From Onchocerca lupi (taxonomy: Eukaryota; Nematoda; Chromadorea; Rhabditida; Onchocercidae): 64,000 bases of DNA. Shown here in pieces: positions 12,061 to 26,283 of the stretch; within the stretch, counting starts at the first letter, position 1; every line of letters starts with the position of its first letter. The notes beneath the pieces were generated by a model, which was not told where the DNA came from, ran no database searches, and was given only the letters and a program-made list of their open reading frames with translations. Both the position numbers and the translations under genes were made by a program. The DNA lies in contig JAOVVO010000233.1 in the NCBI GenBank assembly GCA_028564675.1, positions 44,215-108,214 on the forward strand, given 5' to 3'.

Positions 12061-14079
12061 ACTAACAGTTTGGAATTTTTCAAATAGTTTTCATGTTGAT
12101 CAGATCCCTTTTTTTAGATGGATAGAAATATTAATGATTGATTGGATGATAAAATTTGGTTTCGAATGCTTGATATCTTCTGTTCACGATGGACTATCGT
12201 AGTGTTATTGCTCAAAAGTCGAAGCTAAAATTGCCGGCGTCAGTTTCATCAATAATGAAAGTTCTGTGGAATATAACGGAAAATGATGAAGAAATATGTA
12301 AAGTCATGAACATACAGCCAGAAGATACAAAAATGCATGCAAATTTTTTATGATAATGTTTCTTGTTTCCCAAATCTTTTTTGAATTACCTAGTCATAGA
12401 ATAAATCTATTCACAGAAAGTGATATTCTGCTCATTCTAAAATGGTATTCAATATAGATAATATGAAATTAATGTTGTAACTTGAAAACACAAATAGATA
12501 TAACTTTTCAAAATTCTCGATCTATCCATAATCACTCATTTTCCATTTCTTTTTTTAATTGCATTTGTAAAGAAGTTGTCAGACATTTAGAAAATGAAAT
12601 CTAAAGTATTGTACATAGTTATAAGATTAATTGCAATTATGACTATTATATTTAATTTCACATGAACGAATAAATAATGAGAAGTTATGAATAGAAATAA
12701 AAGCGAAAATAAAGTAAATTTGATAATGATAGATAAGAGCAAAAGAAGAGTAAATTATAGATAAAGAAAATAAACGATGACACAAGTATTCCGACCGAGC
12801 AGCCAATAAATTTATTGAAATCAATTGTCGATACAGTGGAAAACAATTTCGCAATTTCTGAGAAGTTACCTTCAAACGAACATGCAAAGAATGTATGTAT
12901 TCTGTGAAAATTGTTGTGATTCAAGATGATACTTGCATCCGTAAACAAATTTTCTATCTTTCCAAAAAGATATATTCTACATACCTTGCATGCTTGTTGA
13001 AAAGAAGTTAAAATTGCTAAGAAAAAAGAGTGCATAATATGCCTGTAAAATTTCGCTTGTCTCTTAACTAAATGCCATTCTCATCTAAGAGATGATTTTT
13101 CAAACTCTAAATAAACAGAACATCCTTATAACTGCTTTTCGACATTACAGTTAAATGAAGACTGATGCATTTTTATGTTCATTGTTTCCTGGTTTTTCAA
13201 AGTCGTTTGATATTCGATTTGACTGATGTCAAGTACGGTTTTCCGGAATGAAATTCACTAAAAAATTTCCTTCAATCCACGTGTTAATTTAAGGAATCAT
13301 ATTTCGAATGCCATTAATTGGTCCACACAATTAACATGATGCGTACATTACATTTTTATGCTATATTATTTGTAAGTACGTATTTAAAGGCTTGTTCAAA
13401 TGCGTGTAATTTTATTCAGACTGTTTTTTCAAAATTCTTTCGTTTAAACTAATTTTCTTTATTTCTCTGCATCGCATTTGGCGATGATTTCTGTTATAAA
13501 TTTCGTTCGGAACATTTTCCAGTTCGACATTTGCACAATAAGTTAAAAGATCCATTAATGCCTGCTGTCAACTACCTTTTCTAACACTGTATCATCTCAT
13601 CTGCAGCGAACAGCCTATAGCTTTCTCCTTAAAAGTATAATAATTTGATTTATGCTATTTCAATTGTGATAATATCTGAGAACCAGTTATTGCTCTGCAT
13701 CTGAGTATGCTGAAATTGATTGGGACGAATTTCCCTGCATTGAGTAACAGGTATAAGTCCGCGGGCCGTGTTGCGCTTTGGAAAATTTCGATTTGAATTC
13801 TATTGGATGATGTTGCTGGTGTCAATGAGATTCTAAAGTAAGTCAGGAGAGTTGGGTTGGCATGACAGGTTGCATCCCATTCATATTTAAGGTGAATGGG
13901 AGTAATATAATATTCAGTATTACAGAAGTAGCCAATAATACCGTCAGATGCGATGATTCTGACCGCACTGTTAACAGATGCGATATATTCGGAATTAAAA
14001 TCAGAAATGAAATGAAATTTGATAAAAGAAATTGAAAAGTCAGAAAAATATGTGTATAATGTAATAAGACTATTTTTAG
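12061..14079. other. Intergenic, nothing identified
   Basis: AT-rich spacer between the putative MutL relic and the nucleoporin gene. A 54-aa open frame starting at an ATG (12190-12354) has no recognisable family. Long antisense frames near 12627-13035 and 13843-14487 look like chance frames. Any upstream non-coding first exon of the nucleoporin would lie at the right side; I cannot place it. Confidence 0.4.
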
Positions 14080-14090
14080 GCAGTGAACTA

Positions 14091-17000
14091 ATGGAATCAG
14101 TAGAGCTTGTGCTAGAATCGGTTGAAAATGATTATCCAGGTTTAGTACGAGAAGCTCTTGCTGGTTCGTTTCTTCTCTAATACACATACCTTTATTTAGC
14201 ATATTACAATTTTTTGGCATAACACATAGAGTGTAACGTTTCATCTCTTTATTCATCATTACATGAGATAATGATGTTATTAATATGTCTTTTCTTTTAT
14301 TTCTTTTTATTTTATATGAAGGTAAGTAATGATATGATGATGATGGTATATTTAGCGAAAGAACCGAACAGCTCATGTTCTGCCTCGCTATCCAGTTGTG
14401 GTTATGCTTGGTTAATAGTTGGTCACAATCTGTATGTATGGAAGTATGATGCAGAGGTATTATCGTTTTCTGAGTCATTATATTCATATAATATACAATT
14501 AATTTTGGTATTTAAAATTTCGAAATTTTTTCCAGGAAGGCTATGCAGGTGCGCCAGCAGTACTTAATTTGCCACCATCAGGACTTCCCTACAGTGCACA
14601 AACTGTATGTGTATACAAAAGACAAGGTTTTTTTTTTTTTCAGTTTGTTTTTCCAGCAAACTCTTGTTTAAAGTATAGATATCAGGCTTTGGTTGAAAGA
14701 CATGGTTTTATATATTTTCAGGTTTTTCGACATTTGGTATAATTGCCGTCACACCGGAAGGTGTTGTTCGGCATTGGTCTATGCCAGATCGTCAGTTCAG
14801 TGATAGTTCAGTTGATTTGGATCGAGAGGTAGTGTTATCATTAACACGGATAAATTTGCATTCATCAGGTTTCGTCATTTATCTTTTAGAATTTTTTTTG
14901 GCGGAAATTGATGGATTTTTGAATTAATTATTGATTTACATTAATTTTGGGATTAGTTCTCTGTTAATTTTGGTTTTGCAATTTCTGAAATTGATCCTCA
15001 CTCCTATGAACAAATTGATCTTCTTCATCTTCAATTAAAAAATAGGCGATAGCGAAAACGGAAATTTGCCATAAGTGAAATAAAATGGAAATATTTGTAC
15101 ATTGTTTAATAAACTCTATAAATTATTTCGAAGGCTCACTGTAAATTTAATGGGTGCGGCGAAAATGACAAATGCTTAGTGAAGAATGATGTAGTTTGAT
15201 TTCCTACCCTTATTCTCTTTATTTTCAATACATTGGGATTGTCATTAAGATTTTCATTTCCATGTATCTATAAAATAGGATCGTTTTTATAAAACTATAG
15301 AATCCATGTAAATTAGTAAATCAGTTCATCAATTAATTATCATGTTTCGAAGTTCGTTTGAAGGATTTTTTTTTTTTTTAATTAAAGGGTATCTTTTTAG
15401 ATGGAATATACTTTCTTCTGGCGACAACAACATGCTCACTGTTCTTATTGAATATCAATGCGAATATTACTCCCACACCAGGAAAAAGACAGCGGTTGTC
15501 TTCCGAAATTACCATAAAAATAATTCATACAAATGCAAGAACTGGGATTAGTGGTAAATTAGCTTCAGCAATATTTGGTGAAGGAAGGCAATCCGGATCA
15601 AGGTACTGCTTTTTTGAATTTTCATCTTTCGAACTACAATTTTAACAGTGTTTTTAGATCTCGTTAAAGTGATACGTTTCGTAGTTGTCGAATATATATT
15701 TTAATTCGAATACATATCTACGAAATCACAAGCATAAAAAATTGATCTTGCATGATACAATATATAGTATCTTGAACAACCGACGCAAATATCTGCGAAA
15801 GTAAAAAAACTTTGGAGGAATTTTAGGTTGATTAAAGCTCTGGTATATGAACAGTCAAGCGGTGAATTGGTGGATTCCAATTTCATCGCATCAAGTAGTT
15901 CAAATCCTATTGCTGCTAAAAATATGCATGTACTTGCGGTGACCGAATATCATCTTCATTCTTATTCGATAAGAGATTCTGCAAAGATTTGGAGCTGTGA
16001 ATTGGCGGAAATGGCTGGCGAGCATTTTGCTTTGGATCTATGGGTATGTGTAATTTAAAATTATTTATGTTTGTGTTGCTTGTAAAGAGTCATGATAATA
16101 TGTATTTAGAATTTGCATGACATTGAAAAGCACAATCACTGGCTTGAGAAGATTGAAACATGGATACTGGATGTAGTTAACACCAGGAATGGTGCATTGA
16201 TCTTATTTGCATGTTGCAATAAAGTTATTTCTACGCAGATACACTTTGCTTTTGGTTAGTCCTTAATAATGAGATATTAAGTTCAAACTTAAACGTGAAC
16301 CGAAAATCTAAAAGATGTGCTTCAGCATATAACTTAGTAACATTTTTGATCAGTCTAAATTAAAATTTAATATTTTCCTGGTAAACTTTTATTCTAAGCG
16401 TAAGATAAGCATTGCAAAAAAAACTAAATGGTTTTTTCTAATCTTTTTCTAAATGGTTTTTTAATGGTTTCTTGAAAAAATCTAAATGGTTTTTTCTAAT
16501 TTTTTTAACAGGATATTGTGTATCCTTATGAAAAAAATAAGATCAAACTTCTTAGCAAAAATATTTTTGCACAAAAATTTCAATGAAACTTTCAGGTTAT
16601 ATATCAGAATATGATGGCTCACATCCTCCTGTAGCTTTAGAATGGTTTTGTATTTTGAAGGCTCTCTCAAACGAGTATAAGGTAAAACAACAGATTTTTA
16701 GCATCTAATTTAACACATTGTCATAACAAAAAATGTTTTATTATATAACACGGATATTTTCAATTTTAACATATATATATGAAAGAAACTCTCTTCCATG
16801 CAAAGAAACATAACATAAGTGGTTAATTAACTGGTCAAACTATGGTTTCAATAATTGCTCAGGTAGAAAATTCTACTTCATCCTTTCCTTTTTTCTTTTG
16901 GAATATATTGGAAGTCCAAATAGCTTTGTTAATATTCTTGGATTATTTTAAAAAGTTTAAATTCGTTATTTTCAAGAGATTTTTATTTTAGCATTAGTAA

Positions 17001-20000
17001 ACTTATTAGAAAATTACAGGCAGGTGAAAAAAAAGCTCTCACAAATATCGCACTGAGATTACCGACCGATTCAGAGCAAGTACTGCGCGACAGGGTAGAA
17101 GATGTTTTTTTGGTTACTCAAAAAACTATTTATTCTTTCCGTTTACCTGATCGATTACTCAAAAAAACTCCATTCAAATTGGTGTTATGTGCTATGTATA
17201 ACGCCACCTTTATTAGTTCTGGTAAATTACACTTTTTTATTTTCTTTTATGTAATTTTCCATTATTTCTGTTATTGAAGCACTTTTTGTATTATGATCCT
17301 TTTATTGCTCTTAAAATGTATTATTTTCGGTGATAGAATACTTTGCACCGCTTTCAATTGATCCGTTATCCTGTCCCTCTTTGTAGATATCTTAGGATTC
17401 TTTCTACATATCATTACACATATATATATATATATATATAAAGTTCAAATTCAAATACATTTATATGCATAGCACTTAAGTAATCAAAATACATAGTTGA
17501 TGGCATTTTGTTGAGAAATTCAGTGTTAACATATATGAAATTGATGTCAACTCAGTTTCTAGTGAAGAATCATTACAGCTCGTGATGCTCGATACTGTTA
17601 TGTTTTCTTGGAAGAAAGTGGTTTGCAACGAGTGAGATTACTTCCTAGGTAATTTCATCTTTCGAAAGGAATTGTTTCATTGTAATCTCTAACATAGGTT
17701 ATTTATTATTGTAAAGAGCTCTGAAAATGATAAATTGCAGAGGATTTGATCCAAATTTGGCACAAACTATAGCACAAATGAGTAAGATGGAAGTTCACAC
17801 AGTAAATTCTTCAAGCGCTACAACTGATCGTCGTATACTCGCCATGGCATTTTACCTCTTTTCGAAAGCTGAATTGGTATGTTCACTGGTATAAATGATC
17901 GTTTCGATTTTTCTATTGCACTTCTAAATTGATTGGCAAAAATAACTTTTTTAAGTTCATTCATTTGCCTGGCAGATTTGGGATAATGGTATTCCTATTT
18001 AATTTGACTAACAAGTCATAATGAAAACAAGATGATTGAATGGTACATGTCGTGGCATTTCATAATATTTGAGATCATGTTCAAATAATGAAAAGTTTTA
18101 AGTGACTTACTTCATTGCTTTCGAACTCTAAGTAAATATTTTTATAGCATAAAGCTAGCAGTTTGATACACGAATTTTTGGAAAATCGGCATGCTGGAAT
18201 TGCACAGATATGTGTAGATTATGCAATTGACTTAGTTGACGATATTCCCAATGATGAGCGTTGGAATGCTGCTGGTTATTCACCCCATTGCAAGTTTCAT
18301 TTCATTTATTGCTTTTCTCAAACTTTTTAAGTGAAAATTAGATTGTAACTATATTTATTCTTTCAGCAAGGACACTGACTGATCAGATATCCCCTGAAAG
18401 TTCCTTTTTATTGGAAGTACACTTGGAAGGACAGAAAAAGAGAGTGTTGGCAATGTTTATTCTTTTCATCAAAACTGTTGGGCTGGAAGATAAAGTATCT
18501 TTTTTCCTAAAGTATTTTATCTATTATAATCAATCATCAATTACTTTAGTAACTTTTAGGTGGACCTAACTTCAAAATACAAAAAATTACTGTTTCTGCA
18601 TTCTTCCTTGTGTATTGTTTCAGTTGAATCGAACTGTTAAAACTCATCTCTGTCAGTCACGTAGCGCACGTTCTCAAATTGTTGAATTAATTGAAAAGAT
18701 TGATATTGCAATTGCATTGTACAAGTGGAGTCAGGTACTGTATTTAGTGTTTTTTTTCGAAAAATTCAGTTTAAAAAGAAATCATGCTACAAATTTGTAC
18801 AAAATTTGAAAAAACAATTATATATTTTGTTTTGAATAAATAGATTTGTTTTGTAGCAAAATCGATCGGCAGTTTTCGACGCTGCTGTGAAAAGAGTCTT
18901 ATCAAAACGGAAAGAAAGCATTGACGGAGAACGAGAATTGCTCACTCGATATGATTACTTCTTTCGAGAAGTAAGTTTTTTTTAAATCTTCGAACACTTA
19001 ATTTCAGATTTTAATTTTATAATGTTAAACTTAGTTTTTTTTTTTTAATTAAAAATAATAGAATGAGTTCCTTTAGGAAAAAAGTTTTGTTGAATATATA
19101 TTAATTAGAGAACACCTGTTGATAATAGTTTAACTTATTCAGTGTCTACTTTTGTTTTGTTTCAGGTTTCTCGAGTTCAGGAGCTTTTCAATGGGTTTGT
19201 AGAAGAAGAAGAAGATATTATAGGAAATGAAAATGAAGTGCTAGATTATAAGCTGGAAAGTATTAAATATATTGGTGCTGCTTTGATTACTGTAAAAGAA
19301 GCAATTGATGAAAATCGCGATGATACTGTTCTCGATATAGAAAATGATTTACGATGGACACAAGAAAAACATATATTGAAGCCATTCATCAAACATGTTG
19401 GTGCTCCAGCGAATTTGCATGTTTAAATTTGTTAAAATGTTAATCAACTCTTTATTTGTTTTAGTTGATCATATTATTCAACTATCTCGATCATGTTGGC
19501 CGTGATTCTCCGAAATATGCAGCACTATTGAAACAGAGTGTATTTATTGGTGCTTTCGTGATGAATGAACAAACGTTCGATGATCGGCAAAATTCATCAA
19601 TTTTAGCCAAATTTCTAGAAATTTCTGAACATGCAATTGCCGTGGAATTAGCCAAACGTTTTCAAGTTTGTTGTTTTTTAAAATATGTCTTATATATGAT
19701 GTATGCACAACATTTATATGATTGGAGCAAGAGGTTGGAAAACAGACAAATAACTCGAAAAAGATACATGGTAAAAATGAATAACATCGCAACCTCTTGC
19801 GCTTTACATTTAAAATGATTTATTAGTTTTTTAATTTTGGTATTTTTTAAACTAACTTTTAGTCTAATTTAGAAATTCTGGATTTTTTCAAGGCTTTCGT
19901 TTCAAATTATGGGACGATATATTCTTTGTCATAATTCCTTTTATAAAACTTTTCCTATAGGATTACAAGACCATAATACGATTAGCATGCGCTTTACCAG

Positions 20001-22146
20001 ATTTGGAACGAAAAGCTAAAATCGAGGAATATAAGGAGTTCTTCAGTTCTGGCGACTTTTGCAATACGTTATATGAATATTATCTGGAAAATGGTAATTA
20101 TTCTCTTTTCGAAGAAATAATTCAGTATCACCAATACCAAAAATTCCGAACTTTGTTTTTTTAGGATACATGAGAGATTTGCTGGAAGTGAAAGAGCCAG
20201 ATGCAGATCTGTTCTTCGCAACACAAACTAATATTGGATGGATGCGTGATCTTGAAAATGGAGATTTTGCCAAGGTTTTTGTTATGACTTATAAATTTCA
20301 AGATAAGGATTTCTTTATCGATACTTCTTATTCTGAAAGAATCTTTAGTGGCATATAGCACTACCGAATCTGAGTTATGCTAATTTTTTTGCTAAAGGAT
20401 CCACTATGTAATAACTTCCATCACTTTAATAGTTTATTAGTGATATATTATCAACACCAAGTATAAAAAACAACTTTGTTCTGTCAGAACTGATGTTTGC
20501 TGCATTCACTTGGTAAAAGAAATTCGCAGTGCATGGTAAATTAGATGTATTATGTTATTTTTGTATAGCTTTGATTGCAGGCATGTCACACACTTAAAAC
20601 ACTCTCGAGGAAATCAAACGATGATGTCATATTGAAAAGAGTCAGTTTTTTTTTGACTTGTAAAAATCTATAGTATTCAGAAATTAGTAAAATTCGGTTT
20701 TCAAAAAATATTTATGTTGGAAGTTAGTATTTTAGAAATGATGGTGCTTTTTTGCAAATATTCTTTATTTGCTTCCATCTTAAATTTAATGAAATCGATA
20801 CAGATAAAGCAGAATGTATAAGAATTCTGACGAATTGTAAATGAAATCGCTGATCAAATACTTATAGTTTTATTCCAGCGTTTGCTTTCTTTTGCAAAGC
20901 TTTCGGCTCTTTGCGAGGATCAATTGGATAACAGTTTTTTGGAAGGTATCAAATGCGATCTCCGTTTGATCAAGCATCAACAAAAAATTGATTCCAATTT
21001 AGAAATGGTAAATAACGAAGCTATTTGGAGAAATTGTCCATTAGTGAAAAGGGTAGTATATTTATTTGAGAATCTTCGTCGATGAAGTGATATCAGCCAA
21101 AGCAATAAATTGACCGGTCGCTTGCTGTTACTTCAATTTGGAAAGTTTAGCATTGAATTTTTTCAGAAATTCGATTCATCCAAGCCGGTTTCAAAGATTC
21201 GGTCATATAGCGCAGAAGAGATCATAAGAGCACATTTGAATGATGTATCATGCGATGTTGATCGATGTTTTGAGTAAACTCTTCTCTTTAGTTTATTGAA
21301 GTTTTATATTATTTTACGGCATAAATTATAATAGACAGAAGCAGTTGTAGTGATACCTCTATTTAAGTCATAATTGTATAATAAGCTGCTTAAAATGAGT
21401 ACAAAGTGATGCACTTCAATATTTATCTTGAGATATATTTACATTTATCCTTAGAAATTTCGCTATTTTAAAAACACTTGTAGTATTTTACAGAAAAGCA
21501 TCCTCATTCAATAAAGTTATCAGAATATTTTCAAACCACTCAAGCCTGTATTATGCAAATCTTTACCGGTTTTTGTTTTTCAATTTAAAATAATTGCACA
21601 TTTGCATTCAGTGCACTACTTACTCTGTCAACACTGATGGACGAAGAGACATCAAATCAAACGGTGGAGCTAACACGTTCTTTACAAACAAAAATATGGA
21701 TAGCTGCTGTAAGGGCCAACAACGATTATTGGAAAAAAGTGACACAAAGTGATGATTCAAAGTGTTCGACTGTTTACGGCGAATTGCTGGATAGGATTGT
21801 GGATGGTATGTATCTTTTGAGTAATGATTATTATTTATGGGAAATTTTCCCGTTTTCTAAATTCTTATCCATTAACTCGTACCATCACCAAAAAAAAAAG
21901 AAAAAAAAAGCTACATCTCAATACTTTAAATTCGTATTTTCCATTGCTTTGAAAGTCCTTAATAGCATTCATTTTTCAGCTAATTTATCAAATGAGCGAA
22001 AATTAGAATTAATACCTGATGCGAAAGAATTGGCTGAATGCTTGACAGAATTCACTCACAACAAATTATTTGGTATTTTACTTCGGACCAGTGAAGAAGC
22101 TGCTAGAAGAAATATTTCAAGTAGGGAGAGCACAAAGGTCGTCTGA
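14091..22146 (+). CDS. NUP133 (npp-15): Nucleoporin NUP133 (Y-complex scaffold)
   Basis: Structural subunit of the nuclear-pore Y complex that binds NUP107 through its C-terminal helices (family knowledge). Exons: 14091-14163, 14356-14456, 14536-14626, 14722-14868, 15401-15602, 15827-16043, 16110-16254, 16596-16681, 17020-17221, 17579-17648, 17741-17876, 18148-18289 (or 18274), 18367-18494, 18624-18734, 18857-18970, 19166-19420, 19465-19665, 19961-20093, 20165-20274, 20581-20640, 20879-21052, 21167-21273, 21612-21805, 21980-22146. They total 3366 nt, 1121 aa; the human protein has 1156. The N-terminal propeller shows YAWLIVGHNLYVWKY, LPPSGLPYSAQTV, AVTPEGVVRHW and a GKLASAIFG loop. The helical part aligns with human through FIKTVGLEDKLN, NYLDHVGRDSPKYAALLKQS and RLLSFAKLSALCE. 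The ATG at 14091 follows a TTTTTAG acceptor at 14079, so a further upstream exon or trans-splicing is possible. Confidence 0.93.
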
Positions 22147-25100
22147 TGAGATAAATTACATTTCCAGATTACATTAAAGTTAATTTTGTGATTAATATGT
22201 ACATGTCATTTTTTCGCATGATTTACTCAGGATTTTTAAGGATTAAAATATGGTGTAGAAAGGAATAGTGATTGAATGCAAAAATCATAGAGTACAATAA
22301 GAAAATCATGTTCGTAGCCTATGATCAAAAGTGAATGGAATATGGAAGGAATTATTATCTGTAATTTGTGAAATCGTTTAATTTTTGAAAATTTTGGGAT
22401 TACTTTTTTGGGAAGCAGATTTAATTGAGACTTGAACCTGACAGCACTTTATCCTTTCGGATTGTTTCTGTTACACGAGCTTATGTTCAGTCCCGATATT
22501 TTGCTTCTTCCTGAGATCTCTTATTTTCTTTATCTTCTTAAAATTATTAGCCAATAATTTCACAAAATTTTCAAAATTTTTTCAAAGCAGCTCATTTTTG
22601 AAAAATGATCAATTATAATATTATGATGATAAAAATACTTTTCACATGGGAAAATTGAAATCCTTGATTTCAAATACTCAGGCTTTTCTACATGTTTTTT
22701 TCTCTTTTCGAAATAAAAGTTGCTGATAAATTCTATGTAAAACATCGATGCAGTTTTAATGAATTTTATCAAATTTAAAGTGCTAATTTTTTTGATATTT
22801 TGCACCTTTCTATATTTTATTTTTTAATAAAATATAAGGGAAGGATGCACTGAAAGTTAATGCATGAATATTGAGAAAAAATGATGTAAACTGCTCAAAT
22901 TACATTTGGGAATGAACCTATTAATTCCTTGTTCGGAATTTTCAGACATAAATGATCATCGCATCTTCATCAAATACAACCGGCATCTGATTAGAAATTT
23001 ATACATGAAATAGTGAGATGAAGGTAGTGATCCAGAAAGAAAAAGACTCCGAGAATACTGCAATCAGTTATTTTATATAGGGGCGATAGACTGATGGTAG
23101 TAGGTAAATCCGTGTTTCGGGATGTTCATCATCGTTATAACTAGACAAATAAATGGTTCAGACTGATTTCTTCATTTGTTGGAATCATAAAAGTTATAAG
23201 AATCGAAAAAGACCGTGTAATTTAGATGTATCAGAAGTATAAAATATTAAACTAGACTTATTCCAACAAAGAGTAATCGCGCAGAACTTTGCAAGACAGT
23301 ATTCTTGATTCATCCAAAAACCTTATCAATAACCGTTTTATTCGAACCGATTGGATTTAATTTTCTTCAGAAATCATGTTTTTAAACGAAAAAAATAAAA
23401 TATGACAGAATTTGGTTGTTATACTCAAACATCCAACCCTGTATCCCTGACAACCTTTGGTATCATATTCTCAATTTAACATAAGGTTAAATATTTTTTA
23501 TGAAGTCCAAGATTTCTAAAATATTTCTTGATATATCAAAATATATGTATTTTTCTTTGTATCAAATGAATTTAGTTTTGCACAAATCTATCAATAATTT
23601 CGGAGAAAGAGTAATATTGTTTAAAGTAATCATTTCGCATTTCAATCTTTACAAAAATTGAAATTTAAAAAATTGGATTTGTAGGAATACTAGGAATTAA
23701 TTAAGTAAATTAAGAGTAGTGCACCAGCTTTTGCCGCGTTTTCCGGCAAATTTCTCCATATTAATATGACTAGTAGATTCAATAGAAGTGAAATTAGTCC
23801 TGCAATAGTTAATTGATCTTTGAATCCTTCATTTCATTCAATTTCAAATCTGCTTACAATCATTAAATTCATCAGTAATTAAGCACATAATTAATGATTA
23901 TGGATTTAAAGAGATAATCAACTGTAGACGTCTTTCTATGTGTTTTTTATGGACAGTTGCGCCAAAATGGGCAAGCATTCTTTATAAAATAAGCTGATAA
24001 TACTTGTAGGATGAATGTTAATTTAATGTAACAATATTAATGCAAAGTTAAATTAGTACTATGAAATTTCTCATTTTTCATGGAATGATTTAAACAGTTA
24101 ATTGCACTGAGAGGCTTTCTGATCCATGAATGAAAGTGAGGAGAAAAAAATGAAGTGAAATGAATTGATTTATAAGATCATGCATCATACATAAGCCATC
24201 AGTTATGTAAATGTTATGACATCAATCTTGACTAATTATAATGACCTCACTAATTAATTAATAAATGTAAATTCCAGAAATCATTTGTATTAGCATCTCA
24301 TACTACAAAAGAAGAAAGCGGAGATTATTCAAAGCTAAGCTATTCTGAATCAAAATCACGATTTTCTTAACAAAGCATAAATAGTTTTTTGGAGGTAAGC
24401 TTACAAAAGTGGCCAAAATTGATGAAATTCTGAATCCATTTAAATTAGAAATATTTCTACCAAATCGAATAGTTCATACCTAAAAATGGCTCCTTCTGCT
24501 ATGGAATTTGCAATGCTTGATAGATTTATTCAAAATTTCTCTCGACAATATGATAACTTCTCTCCTGCTGAGCTTTTTTTTTAAATGAAGTTCTCAATTA
24601 CTATCAACTTCTTTTCAAATATATCAATCAATTCACCGCTAATAACTGAATTAAATGCAGCAATAAGCTATTCCGTCTAATTGACTGTCTTTTAATTAAG
24701 TTATCGATGATTCGATTGGAATGGAAATTGAAAAATCATTAATTTGAATAACGATAAATTAGTATGGCATTTCTAAGGGAAATGTATGCTTCATGTTTAA
24801 TGAACCAAGAAGAGCTGATAATTGATTATAACAGAGTCAATATATTAATTCGTATAATATACTAATGGATAATTGATTAGACAAGAAGAAGGGTTCGTTT
24901 TTCTGAAACAAGTAGGACCAGATAGGCTCTCCAGCTCTCCTCAACTTTTTCTTTCCCTTATTTAATTACACTTTCTTTTTTCTCTCTAAAATCAAGTTCG
25001 ATAAATAGAATGACGAGGAAGTTTCAGTTAATTTCCAAATTTATCGAAAATCATCTTTCCATCTTTCCATGCTAACTAAATGTAATTGAATTGAGATTTA

Positions 25101-26283
25101 ACCTCGATAATGATATGCAATAATCCAATTAATTAACCTTTGCATGTTGTTTATATAGTAACTTGAAAAGATATATCATGTTAAAAATACTTCTGTTATA
25201 CAAGCAATTGAATGAGATAGGCAGATCGTTTGTAATTATCCATGAAAGTAGAATAAATATTTAAATTACCCTGCAATTAATTAGAAAGTTGACAAGTTCC
25301 AAATACTTGGAAATATAATTCTATTTTTACATATTCTTCATTACTGTTCAGAAATAAATCAGTTTTGTTAAGGAATCTAAACTGATTTAATCTTCCTTCA
25401 TCAGATGAAACTAGAGATATTCTTTTCGAGAAACCAGAATAGTTCAATTATAAAAAGTAATTTCGGAAAAGATATCTCCATTTAGCCTATTAAATCAAAA
25501 GATACATTTTGTAGCTTTCATGATCTTTAGCAGTCTTCTGTTTTTAAACTAACACTTCATCTTGCTATTTTTATTATTGCATTTCTAAAAAGCAAATACA
25601 GATATCAAGTGTGTCATTAGCAATTGATTAATTGGCAAAAAAGAAGGGTAAAAAGGTCAGGTAACTATTCTTACTTCTAATCAATACCCAACAATATTTT
25701 CTAGAAGTTATTTTAATACAAAAAAAAGTCAATATGTACATTTTACTACCACACAACCTTTAAATCATAATATTAGAAAAAAAAAACATGGTAAGGCTTT
25801 TATCTTGAAGTATGAGATTTATTATGTTTACAAGAAATTAAAAATGAATCAATGATCTGAATGAATGAGATATTTTCTGATATTTAATTTTAAAATTTCA
25901 AACCATTTGGTGAAAATATGAGTATTTTTAAAAGAATACACAAAAAAAAATTTTTTTCGAAGGAACTGTTATTTTTCTTATAACTTTCAAATGTGTTTTT
26001 TTTTTTCCTACAGTCTAAAAAAATCTCTCTTCATATTTTCATTATTCTGAACTGAAGTAATTATTGTATATTGAAAAAATGGCATTTTTTTTTCAAAATT
26101 TTAAATTTGATTAAGCCGGTTAGAACAATATCGAAAATAAATCATCAATTCAATGCGGGAAAGCTAAAATTTTTCAACAAAAATACTTCGATTTCTTTCT
26201 TTTAATTACCATTTAATTAACTTAAAAATTGCATTGAATGCATTGAATGAATTTAATTAACAGAATGATTGCATTCCATATTT
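22147..26283. other. Gene-free AT-rich interval (4.1 kb)
   Basis: No exon, RNA gene or mobile element is recognised on either strand. The convergent 3' ends of the nucleoporin gene (+) and the RYK gene (-) flank it. The interval holds poly-A/T runs and short simple sequence only; an open frame on the minus strand at 22560-22805 is Lys/Phe/Ile-rich and looks like chance. Confidence 0.5.

Noticed and set aside
12627..13035. Overlapping minus-strand frames rich in Phe, Ile, Ser and Leu
   Set aside because: Composition reflects AT-rich sequence; no splice context or recognisable motif.
13843..14487. A 214-codon open frame on the minus strand
   Set aside because: It overlaps the first NUP133 exons antisense and is Ile/Leu/His-rich without family features; chance shadow.
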